The notes under the pieces: model-generated
What the model was told of the DNA's origin: nothing
What the model saw: the letters and a program-made list of their open reading frames with translations, nothing else
Database searches by the model: none
Program-made: the position numbers and the translations under genes
Part shown: positions 35,579 to 46,327 of the stretch, piece after piece
Layout of the letters: the number at the start of each line of letters is the position of its first letter
How positions within the stretch are numbered: position 1 is the stretch's first letter
NCBI GenBank assembly: GCA_023014365.1
Contig: JAEBUN010000001.1
Location: forward strand, 186,001-250,000
From: Lepiota brunneoincarnata
Taxonomy: Eukaryota; Basidiomycota; Agaricomycetes; Agaricales; Agaricaceae
Direction: 5' to 3'
Length of the DNA stretch: 64,000 bases

Positions 35579-36573
35579 CGGTGAACTCTAGCAGGTGGGC
35601 TGTTGCGGCAAAAACTGGGAGAGGATTACGATCAAGTGTTATATCAAGAAAACCCATCGAGAGGTACTCTAGGACAGAGTTCCATTCCACTTACCGAGCC
35701 GTCATGGTATATTGTTATCATGGCAATTGACTCCATCCACCTGGGAAGAAGCAGACCATCGTTGTAGCTCCGAGATCGGGGCATCACAAGCCTGAGAAGA
35801 ATTCCGGAGCCATCTTGCACATCTGGATTTAGGGTGGGACCCGGTACAATCCGACTCGTGATGTGGGGCTCTATTACCTTGCGCTTCAAATTGCAGAGTT
35901 GAGGCCATTCGCTCGACAGTCTTGATTCATTTCCGATCAGGTCGCAAGAGATAGGTAGAGATTAGCTGTTGTCTCGTTTCATGACGTGCGAAGTGGATCG
36001 CTGCTTCGCACGGCGGCTATGTCAAAAAAAATATCACAACACCTCGGGCTACGTAGCCACAGTTGCGCTGATACTGATCTAACCGGTAGGGATGCGCATG
36101 TGGACTGATAAGAATATCAGCTCTCATCTGCACCAAGTTTTTCGCTGCATCGTTGTTCCACAGATCCATCTCTCAGATACCCGAAATGTGGCATGTAGCC
36201 TTCAAAGAATACCATCTTTCTCATCGTTGCTCGGCGCTCAGCCCCGGTGAAGAGAAAAATCCAAGCGACGGCTCGGAGTAGATGACATACCCGAGCCTTG
36301 CGGGCAAAGATCTTGTGCCAACCAACTTCCTGCAATTTTTGTTTTGTGAATGGGAATGATACAGAACCCAACTTCGGCGGGCAGACACACCCTCATTGTG
36401 CCACGGCCCTACGGGCCGACGCCCGCCGGACAAACAAATCGGCATCCACACCGGACATAATTGAAGTGAGAGTGGCACTCTCAGTAAATCCATCAATAGT
36501 CTAGGCTAAGTAGTACTATATCAAAGCCAGATCGAGTCACTCAGAGAAGAGAACACCCCCCGTAAATCAGCAG
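35579..36573. other. Divergent intergenic region with shared element
   Basis: Promoters of P450 (1) (minus) and the first SDR (plus). It contains a 48-bp element also found upstream of the third SDR (listed separately). No gene recognised. Confidence 0.5.
35978..36027 (+). repeat. Element shared upstream of two SDR paralogues, copy 1
   Basis: About 48 bp, from TTTCATGACGTGCGAAG through TGGATCGCTGCTTCGCA to GTCAA, lies about 550 bp before the first SDR start codon. It contains the palindromic arms GCGAAG and CTTCGC around TGGATCGCTG. The second copy lies at about the same distance from the paralogous SDR. Confidence 0.6.
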
Positions 36574-37723
36574 ATGGCACAAAAATACGTTTGGTTTGGT
36601 AGGGCCATCTGCATGATTACTATCATTTTCTGCGCCTCATCCAATTACTACTAGTCACCGGCACGTCGTCTGGACTCGGGAATACCCTGCTCCACGAGCT
36701 CCTCCGTTCAGGTCATTCGGTTATCGCTACCGCCCGCAAACCCGAAGTCCTCCAAGCAGCATTAAACAAAAAATACGACGCGGAGACTTTGAAGCGCGTT
36801 TTGGTCATCAAACTTGACGTTACCCAGCCAGAGGAAGTCAAGGCCGCCTTTGCCGCAGGAATCCAGGGATTCGGGCGGATCGATGTTGTTGTTAATAACG
36901 CTGGATATGTCCGTAATGCCAACTCCGTGAAAAATGGCTCTCTTTTTCATTGATTTTCTCTTAATCAGGCTGTGGTGGCAGAAATAGAGGCATGTCCGAT
37001 GGAGGAAGCACGCGCTCAATATGAAGTCATGTTTTGGGGACCAGTCCACATTTCGAAAGAGGTAAACCTCCGGCGTTATCGAGAGTGTAACCGAAGAGCT
37101 TGACTAATGATATTGAGTAAAGGCGGTCAGAATTTTCCGGGAGGTCAATCCTCCAGGCAAAGGCGGTCAGATTTTCAACGTCAGCTCTGCTGGGGGATAT
37201 TCTTCCCAACCCACACTGTCCTACTACAATTCTGCCAAATTTGGTACGCCTGAATAACGCTCTCCGCAGCCCTTTTCATTCCAAACTGACCATTATTTTA
37301 GCTCTCGAAGGATTCACCGAATCCCTCCGGAAGGAAATGTCACCAGAGTGGAACATTCAAGCGACCATCATTGAGCCAGGAGGGTTCAACACTGAGTGGC
37401 GAGGTGGTAACATGACGATTTTGCCCCCACATCCAGCATACAACACAGAATCCTCTCCAGCGAGGTACTTCCGTTCCTCGCTACGCGAGCTCCCCTTCAT
37501 TGGCGACCCAGAGAGGGGGGCTAAAGCGTTTGTGAACTTGGGTGGAAGGCGAGACCTGCCTCTGAGGATTCAGTTTGGGAGTGATTCGTTGGCTATTGTT
37601 CGTCATACAGCCATGAAGACAATTGCTGATAGCGAGAAGTGGGAGGATGTCTCGCACTCTACGAATGTGGATGGCGTTGATCCAAAGGAATACACCAAGA
37701 ATCTCCTCGCGGCTTTGGGATAG
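36574..37723 (+). CDS. Short-chain dehydrogenase/reductase (1)
   Basis: NAD(P)-dependent oxidoreductase of the classical SDR type, 304 residues from five exons (36574-36598, 36655-36908, 36969-37061, 37123-37243, 37302-37723). The cofactor motif is TGTSSGLG and the helix C motif NNAGY. The active site has Ser (FNVSSAGGYSS) and YYNSAK for Tyr-x-x-x-Lys. The C-terminal half has EPGGFNTEWRG. The arrangement resembles 1-acyl-DHAP reductase or retinol-dehydrogenase-like SDRs of fungi. It is a close paralogue of the gene at 56319-57465. In the cluster context, oxidation of a terpene alcohol or reduction of a ketone is the likely job. No frame break. Confidence 0.88.
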
Positions 37724-37972
37724 ATATAATTACTTGTACTCTGCTGCGTATTCTATCATCACAATGGCATGTTAGTATTGAAATTTGAGCCTCAACGGTA
37801 TAAGCGTCTATCAACATCTTAACAGATCGCAAACACTCTCATTTCTCTCAATAAGTGAGAATGAATTTCTTATACAGGCGGCGGCTCACGCAAGGGATAG
37901 CGGACATTATACTATAGATGGTTGAGGAAGTTGATATCACATGAAGACTCTGAGAACATTGTCATCTAGAAG

Positions 37973-39121
37973 CTACTGGTTAGAGGTTTCCCTCAATTTC
38001 TTTACAATCATGTCTCCATACGCCACACCATCCATTCCATCCTTGTCGCTCATCCTGGAGATCTCTGTGTACTTCTCAGCATCCTTCCCGACAATTTCCG
38101 CCTTGGTCTTGACGATAGCCAAGGAATCACTCCCCAAAGGCATGCGCATCGGAAGTTTGGGCTCATGAGAGAGTTTCACGATCGCCTTGGCTCCCTTTGT
38201 TGGGTCACCCAACATGGTGATGGACGACCGTAGGTTACGGAAGTTGGCAGGATTCCCGGCGTAGGCAGGATGTTGATCGAAGCTGACAAACGCGTTTCGC
38301 CACTCGGTCTCGAAACCTCCTGGCTCCAGAATACAAGCTCTGATGTTCCACTCGGGCAACATTTCTTTGCTAAACGATTCGGTGAAGCCTTCGAGCGCTA
38401 ATAAATAAGACGGAACAAGTCAGAAGCTGCATTGTTTACCCTGGGCTTCCTGATTAGGACTTACCGAATTTGCTAGAGGCATAGAAGGCAAGGCCCGGAT
38501 TGGCATTGTAGCCTCCAGCGGAGCTGACGTTGAAGATGATTGCTCCTTGACCCTTTTTGTTGACTTCGCGGACGGTTTTGGCAGTCTATGATCCCCATGA
38601 GGAATGGACTGCTAATCAATGAAAGATCGGAATACTTACCAGTTTCGAGATATAGACTGGTGCCCAGAATTGGACATCGAATTCTTTTCTTGCCGCCTCC
38701 TCTGGAATTCCCTCGACCTCACCGAAAACGGCCTATTGAAGTTTTATGAGAGATTAGCAGGAACGATTTGGAAGCGGAACCAAGGGCTCACATAACCAGC
38801 ATTATTCACGACAACGTCAACTCGCCCAAAATGATCGATCATAGCCTTGAACGCGCGATCTACCTGCTCGTTGATAGAGACATCGAGCTCGACAACGAGC
38901 AAGCGTGAAGACGGATAGCGAGCCTTTAGATCATCCAAGGCCGAGAGACGCCTAGCCGTGGCGACGACGCACTCTCCGGCTTCGAGGACGGCTTCTACTA
39001 AGGCTTTTCCCAATCCTCCGGATGAGCCAGTAACTGATTACTCTTCCGGTGAGCAGTTGATTCAAGGATAAGAGAGAGAGGATGTCTACGCACTGAACCA
39101 AACGCGTTGATCAGCAACCAT
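37973..39121 (-). CDS. Short-chain dehydrogenase/reductase (2)
   Basis: Classical SDR of the same subgroup as SDR (1) but clearly more diverged. A tiny first exon (MVADQRVWF) splices into TGSSGGLGKALVEA. Further motifs are VNNAGY, FNVSSAGGYNA and the catalytic FYASSK. The protein ends TSNQ, with EPGGFETEWRN conserved in the C-terminal half. Exons resolve without a break. It is tail-to-tail with SDR (1), about 250 bp apart, and its 5' side faces the 3' end of the terpene cyclase gene. A role in tailoring the cyclase product is inferred from position only. Confidence 0.87.
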
Positions 39122-39752
39122 TGTGCAATATTCTGAATAATTGTGCCGATGGAGGAAGGTGGCTGAGTCTTTTAAGCCTCGAGAGATCCTGGGATGCCGA
39201 GGGTCATCGGCACCCGGCTCTCGACGCGTGTAAGCTGGACTTTGTGGTAGGAAAAAAGTTGGAGCGACTGCTGTTTGTTAACCACGCCATCCCGCCCAAT
39301 AAGGTATCCATTCCCTTAAACAGCATAGTAGATTCTAAATATGCAATGGGGTTCGGCCATGAAAAAGAACGCCGAAGAAAAGTATGTGGGTTGCCCCTGT
39401 TCGTCACTTCTAAATCGGGAATTGGCTTCGCCGGACACAGTGGGTCACCTCGGGCCACATGCGGATTGTTTCTGGGAAACTTCTGTGGCTTCGCAACTAG
39501 CGTTGGATCCGAGAACAGAGGAAAGTGTGGATCCATCACCCTGGTAGAACAACTCTCCTCCTTGGCGGGGAAAACGACGAGCTCTCCTTATGGACTAGCG
39601 ATTAATTCTCTTGCAAGGCCAGGAGTACCCTCGATTGGACAATTTCATGACATTTGCCACACACATACAGTTCTATGTACAAGGTTTTAAAAAATTCATT
39701 ACAAATAGAGGAAAGGGTACATTCAGATTGAATGACTGCTGTCTATAGCATA
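39122..39752. other. Intergenic region
   Basis: Promoter of SDR (2) and 3' flank of the terpene cyclase gene. No gene recognised. Confidence 0.4.
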
Positions 39753-41561
39753 CTAATAACTCCAATAACCCTTGAATCGGTTGACAACAGAGGACAAGAG
39801 AGACGCAGAATTAACCAGAGAGGTAGACTGCGTCTTGCGCAGTACCCGGACCTGGTGGATGGCACGCATAGCCCACGCAGTGGTTACGCCATCGTTTTTA
39901 ATGAGGATACCGGATGACCCGTATTTATAAAACCAACCATTGCCCCACCCGCCATCTGAGCGCTGCATGGATAGGAGTGTTCCGACGTCACGATTGTCCA
40001 CTAGACCGACGACTGTCCCTGCAATAATCCGTGCAGCTAGGGAAAGTGCATCCGCCTCGGCTCCGAATCGCTCCATTATTCTTTCCTTGAATACGGGCAC
40101 GAAGCTCTGTCGGACTTCGGGAGAAGCCTGGAGAAGGCGAGCCAGGAAGAACAAAAATAGGTCAGCCCCGGCGTAGTAGTATGTTCCAGAAATATAAGCG
40201 CGGTTAATTAAAACCTGCTTAATCCAATTAAGCGTTTCAGAGAGCTCGCGACCTCTCCCGTTTTCGTAGAAGAGAGTTAGGACGTTGACGCATACAACGG
40301 GATCGATGCGAGGGCGCGAGTGGTCAAAGTACACTTGGATTATTCCATCAGAGTTCCTGTATTTGAGCATTTCGTCCATCACTTTGTGTTTCGTGGTGGC
40401 ATCGACGTGGTCAGAGACGGTGAGGCCAATCGAGGTTGTATCGAGGTCGTTCCTGGAAAAGAATACGAGATTACATTAGTATAACCATGAGAAAACTTGC
40501 AATTTTTTACTCACGGAAAAAGTTCGGTGGTGAGCACGCCACCATCCCTGAAGAAATTGAATTGTCCTGGGTGCTTCACGTAGTCCACCAGAGACCTTGA
40601 GAAAGTGTGGTGTGAATGGTTGTAATTTGATACCTGGCCGAAAACAAGACTTACTTATCGCCTGTAGCCTCGAGGATTAGCAGTTGGGCAAAGTTCTGCA
40701 TAACATAGAGTGTTTAGATCAAACGATATTGGGAGATACATGCGCGTAGGCTATACCTCAGACAGCTCGATATTATTTGAGGTCACAGATCTAAGCTTCT
40801 TCTTATTCGAGGCCAAAAACTCCTTCCCTCGCTCTATCGGATCATAACAAAGGTTTTTAAGTTCTTGGATTACTTTCGCTTGGTCATCGAAAAGTATCCC
40901 ATGCATCCCAAACGACCGAGCGGTCAAGACGTTCTCGAGCTTGTCATCGACAAATATTGTGGAGGAGGGGTCAATCCCAGTCTCCTTAATGACGTGCTTG
41001 AAGAAGCCGATATTTGGCTTGCGCTCACGGGCAGCCGCACTGAGAACAAGCAACTATTAGCCCAGGTGATAACAGCGAGTCATCTCGGCTGACAACGTAC
41101 GATGTGAACGTGCGATTGAAAAGGGCCCACTCCTCAGGAGTGGCTTTGGTGAATAAAACTTCCCAGTCCGGTGCTGAGATATTTGACATGGCGTATGTTG
41201 AAAGCCCTGCCTCCCTGAGTTCTCGAATGATTTCGAGCATTACGGGGTCGCTCTGCAGGGAGTCACGGGCAGCTTGGAAGGCATCCTTGACGTCGACAGG
41301 AGAGACATCGAACTCCCGCGCGACAAGAGCATAAGCTTCTTCCTCGCCGAGGTTGCCCTTTTCAAATTCGAACCAGTGATGAGAGCGAAGGATATTTCGA
41401 ATAACCTTGGCTGGAAGTGGAGACTTTGGAGTAGAGGGGGACCAGGTAAAGAGAACGTCGCCAAGATCGAAGATGACGGTGGTATAACGCTTCGACCTTG
41501 TCGAGGTAGGAGATGAGTGGTGAGTGTCCATAATGGCCATCGTCGTAAAGGGATTTGACAT
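39753..41561 (-). CDS. HAD-terpene cyclase fusion, DxDTT class II type (drimane/albicanol synthase-like)
   Basis: Bifunctional enzyme expected to cyclise farnesyl diphosphate by protonation and to remove phosphate. Five exons (41101-41561, 40757-41039, 40655-40695, 40515-40595, 39753-40452) sum to 1566 nt, 521 residues, no frame break. Residues 1 to about 240 form a HAD domain: FDLGDVLFTW (motif I), AMSNISAPDW (motif II), RERKPNIGFF (motif III Lys) and IFVDDKLEN (motif IV). Residues 270-521 form an alpha-barrel terpene-cyclase domain with NDLDTTS, the DxDTT proton-donor motif, and SDGGWGNGWFYKYG near the end. This architecture is known from Aspergillus AstC and basidiomycete albicanol synthases. 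The Gly after Leu in motif I replaces the second general acid/base region of many HAD phosphatases, so the phosphatase step may differ. It is the core of the cluster. Confidence 0.87.
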
Positions 41562-44010
41562 CTGGAAACACGAAACCCTTCCTTTTTACCTACAGCAAAC
41601 AAGGGGCTTCTGCATTCTTACACGCTCTCACAAAATCTCCGTAGAACGTGCGCTAGTCAAAAGCTGAACAAAGATCCCATCGGCGGAAGATGCTGGTAAG
41701 ATAAATGAACTATTTTTGGTGGGGAGAAATTCGTTGAAAGAACCCAAAAAAAAAAAAGGCTTGGCCGGTGTAACGGGTACAGGAATATCCAAGGAAACAG
41801 AACCACTCATGACTCGGAAGGCATGCACGCGAGAACATCAATGACAATTTGCCCGTGCCCCGACCGACCCGGAACATCGTTCTTGTGGGTCTTTGGGGAC
41901 GCCTGCGGGCAGCCTAGCCTATATCTGGACCCATCCCCGGACTCATTTTATCCGCTTCAGACAAGCTAGATGGGATTCTATAAATTGCTTGCGTAGTCAC
42001 TTTGATTGTCTGGATCCAGAAGCGAAATTAAGTCCAAGGCGATTTGTTCTTATGTTCCCAATGGCCTTTTTGGACATTTGTGCGTACTCGACACTCCAAC
42101 TTGGAATTACTTCACTCGATTCTCCAGTGGGTTCGTCTCCGATCACCATAACAACATTCCCTTAGCTTTCGCAACCTCTGTGACTGTTGTCGTGAACCGC
42201 AAGTAACCAGAATCAGTCAGGTCTTTTGTCAGAAACATCGCCCTTGTAGTTGCATCTGTCATTCCCTTCTTTCTTAGACCCTGGACGACCCGGACGGTTG
42301 GGTTTAATCCCCTCTGGTGCTATTCCCGATAGTGCCGGCTGCGGGTGTGGAAGAACCACCACTTCAATACTGATGAAAATGACATGCCCACATGCACGTC
42401 CGAAAGTGAAACTCCAGATGCCAGGTGGTATCTGTGCAGGAGATCATCCCAATCTTGTCCAGTATAGAGTATTATCAGGAATCTTTGAGCTGTCGGTCAG
42501 CCGAGCCCCTCCACTGGTGCGCGTACCCTATTGAGCGAACGTTTGCACATTTATCATCGAAAGCCACTCTGAACATGAAGATATTTTAGATTTAACCGCA
42601 TATGTGTGTCTATTCAGGGGGTTTTATTGACGTGAGAAATTGATGAGGATCAAATATCTTGCGTGGCCGACCCTGGCTGTGCACGGCGATGGATTGATGG
42701 GGAGGGTCCGATACGATCCCTAAAAGCTAATCGGCCACCATATGTTCAACGAGTGTCGACTGGACACAATGTGGCGGAGAAACCCCACTGCAAGGCCTAG
42801 GCCTCGGTACGGTCTGGTATGCGGATAGCTCCTTCCCCCCTCCCTCCCGGTGTTCCCGGTAGATATCGTACTTTCGCGTATCACTCCGGAATATTCTTGT
42901 TGCAGCCGATTGCAAAGCGACTGAATTGCTCTCAATCATAGATGACGCACAAAGTGATGTCGGATGGGGCTTTGCGGAAATAAACCCGTGCCAACACGGG
43001 CTGAAGGCGTACATACAACTACGACACCCCGCTTAACTTGCCGATCATATTCTCATTACATCAGCGGCGCGGTAGGCATCTAAAAGTCAAATTGTAGTCT
43101 ACTCCATATCTACAGGGTGTTGATTGTTTCTACCGAACAGCATGATACACCGATCCTGTGGTCGGTCATTCGTTGAGATGTGGCTCCAAATTTGAAGTAC
43201 TGCATCAGATCTGTAGGTGCATGCAGGACATGGACTGGGATTGTCTCCGTTTAGATGTCCCACATTGACCTGCATCAGGGGTTTCCCAGCGTATGGCCAT
43301 AAAGACTCCTGGCCGACCCTAGATCGTCGGGCTTGATAATGATAAGGGAATCTGTCGGCTCGTTAATAGGCATGTTTGACAACCCGTGGAAGCACACCTG
43401 CTCACACGCATCCAACAGACGCCCTGCTCGAAGCCCGAGGTTAGTCCGAACGGGTCTCGGATCGAGAAGTAAAAGTCTGCGGACCGGCACATGCATCGCA
43501 CCATACGTACAGACAAATTGCTTTGAAAACTTTAGTTGGCCTTTCGCTTCAAGGTTGAGGCGCTGACACTCCCCTCTTCCTACCAATGAGAGCGTATATA
43601 AGAATAATGTCGCAGAAGTGGATTCATTGCTCTGCTCGGCTATCAGCAGCCCCTATCTCCCTATCATCCCTGTGTCCACTGTTTCGTTGCTCGGACCGCG
43701 ACAGATTAGCCGAAGATCATTCGATGATCCTCATTGTTGCAAATATGCGCATTAGATCTGATGTTTCGTTGCAACACCAATGGAGATGTAAGGGCAACTT
43801 GCAAGATGTGGGTCGTTGCTTCTTGGCTGGAGAATCTCGTGATGCTCCCGAACTGTCAAGTAGGCATTCCGTAACTTGGACAGCCCAATTCAAAGGGATA
43901 TGTCTCAGGTCGCACAGTACCCATGCTTGGAAAAGATTTTACAGAGTTATATTTTTGGATCATCAGAAGTTACAGAAATCATGATTCATCTAGGGTCGTT
44001 TTACAGAAGA
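41562..44010. other. Gene-poor region
   Basis: No gene recognised in about 2.4 kb. It contains a 12-A run near 41747-41758 and several open frames under 135 codons on both strands without family resemblance. The left end is the promoter of the terpene cyclase gene. Confidence 0.4.
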
Positions 44011-45929
44011 CTACGTCCTCCTAGTAAAGGCAATATGCAAATCCCTTGGTAAGCTGAGAGCAAATGGAGAAAATCCATTTTTGGGATAGGCCTCATGGGG
44101 CGAATCCTTCGGCAAGGTCCATTCCCAGTTTTGAAGGAGCATTGCGGCCAGGGTCCTGAGTTCGTACATCGCAAAGTTGCGTGCAGGACATTGACGGGGA
44201 CCAAGAGCGAAAGGGACTAAAAATAAATAAAAAAAGAATTATCAGAGAAAAGTCCTGGGTTGATTTGAATAGACGATAATTACAGCCACAAACTGGCATC
44301 CACGCGAGTCTCATCCTTCTCAGACTTTCCCATAAACCGTTCTGGGAGGAAAGTGCCTGCATTTGGCCAGTAGGCTTCGTTATGATGGATAGACGTAATG
44401 TTCAAGATAACGGAAGTCTTGGGAGGGAGGATAATACGTTTTCCCGTTCGAGGCCTTCAGATCTGCGGGTTGTTCGGATGCACGAGGGACCATGTAAGTC
44501 TGTAAAATGGAAGGTATAACATTATTCGGAAAGATAACAACGGAGAACTGAACTTACGATGGGCGTGTTAATCCGCAATGACTCTCGAATACAGGCTTGG
44601 ACGAAATTCATTTGACGCAAGTTGGTTAGGCTTGGTTCGTCTTTTCCTAGTGCCGCTGAAACTTCTTCACGAGCCCGCCTCTGGAACTCTGGGTTCTTCG
44701 CCGAGATAGTAAACAAAGCTGGACATCGCGCCAGCAGTAGTATCATGACCTGCGATGAAGAACACAACCCTAGAACAGCCTGGTTAGCGGGGAATTACTT
44801 GGATAGGTGGATAGGCCAGATAGCCTACATGTTATCTCTATACTCTTCAGTCGGTCATTCCTGGTTCTTCCAGCATATAGGTGAGCATGTCGTTCCCCTT
44901 GTTTTCTTTCTTATGTGTCAAAATACCCTGGAACTTTGAAACAAGATTAGTCGATGTTGGCAATGACCGTGCGGCGGGGGAGCCAGTTTTCGAGCTTTGG
45001 GAAAACAATGTATCTGGCGGAAAGGCTCAGCATAGATGGCAAAAGGTTCAATAAATTACTCACAGAGGATCCGAGATCCCGTCCATTACTTCGTTGTATT
45101 GCCGAACAAAAGGGCTGTGGTCATCTTCTATGGCGCGGAAGTTGTGTCCGAGAGCAGTCGTGCCTAGCAATGTTGTTAGTCCCTCACGAAATCAGACTGA
45201 GGTTTACAAGGTACGTACCAACGGCGTCAAGAGTGAAGCGCTATGGGCACCGCTCCTGTCAGTTATACAGGCTGGAGAACAAGAATCAAGGCAAACGCTC
45301 ACCATTGTGAAATCGTCCCATTTGATTAATCCGCCATTTCCCATCTTGTCGAACAACTTCTTGGCCAAAGATACAAATTCATGAATAGGGAAGATTCCTA
45401 GAGAGCGCGGATTTGACAACACGGGAGTGCCTCGTCCAGGCCTCTCCGTTGGAGAGAATGACATTGGTCTTTCCAACGAACCTCCAGAGTAGCATAGGCA
45501 TCTGCAATTACCTGTCATTTTCAACTTTTGGAAAAATATACAGTGATACGAACCGGGTGGTTCCTCCTTGGGCCAGAGGGCAATGTTGTCTGACAAGTTT
45601 TTGGCGATCTAGGAAGCCAGTGAGCATAAGTGTAATATATAAAGTTCGAGGGGCCCAATGGTACCTGATGGTCGAGCACGTGCACGATCCAACGTCCAAG
45701 AGCATAAACCAGCACAACGCCTTCACCCCTCTCATTTGCAAAGGGCAGAAGGAGGCGCTTGATGCGAACGTCTTCAACTTCTCCAGTGGCATAACTCCAC
45801 AACAGGGGGATGATGGGAGCTCTAGGAAGATGGCGAAGTTCAGCAGGGGGGGTGAATATCCATTTGACGAGGGCGAAAAAGTAAGACGATTGGGAGGAGG
45901 AATTGCCAGCCAGCAGGTAAAGTCAACAT
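44011..45929 (-). CDS. Cytochrome P450 (2), frame interrupted
   Basis: P450 with an N-terminal anchor (LPAGWQFLLPIVLLF) and a hinge RHLPRAPIIPLLWSY. Further landmarks are GRWIVHVLDHQ, TNVILSNGEAWTRHSRVVK, the I-helix AGHDTTAGAMSSF, the K-helix ExxR CIRESLRI and the heme motif FALGPRQCPARNFA. The stop is at 44011. All these blocks are well conserved, yet the frame as read is broken by single extra bases near 45876-45880 (A5 on plus), 44949, 44849, 44701 and 44439-44442 (T4 on plus). A true pseudogene would normally also show missense change and deletions in the motifs, which I do not see. So either insertion errors or very recent inactivation. Its position next to the cyclase suggests a tailoring oxidase. 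Confidence 0.75.
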
Positions 45930-46327
45930 AATGCAAGTAACGAAGGAGAATGTGTCGCGCACTCCGAATCTTAAAGACCATCCCATCCACTCCCAACCCA
46001 ACGCCACTCCCAACGCGACCGATCACATGTTACGTCAATCAGGTCAATGAAATTAGCTGAGAAGGCCCAATTGTTCCCATTTGAATACCCGGAGATCTGG
46101 AATGGAGCGATCTCTGTAACTCCGGGCATCTGCGGCCGAATACCCCGGAGCAATCTCATAAACGACGTCGACCCAAACAACACCGTTCGCGCCACCCCGG
46201 TGCCCAGCGTGGGTCGCGTATGGATGTTCGTTATCCCGTGTAGAGATCTCCTGATATACCACCATCGGATTCCTGCAAGATTTCTTTAAGACAGATTGAA
46301 AGACGAGCTTGGTCGACCACCCCCAAC
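45930..46327. promoter_or_regulatory. Divergent promoter region between P450 (2) and P450 (3)
   Basis: About 400 bp separate the two divergently transcribed P450 genes, so both promoters must lie here. I see no obvious paired TATA boxes. Confidence 0.45.

Noticed and set aside
41747..41758. Poly-A run as the tail of a retroposed gene
   Set aside because: No intron-less gene copy or target-site duplication lies next to it; a simple homopolymer is sufficient.
45508..46026. 172-codon open frame on the minus strand, and a plus-strand frame of similar size (45413-45931)
   Set aside because: Both overlap the N-terminal exon of P450 (2) in other frames and show no domain; the P450 reading has the hinge and membrane anchor.
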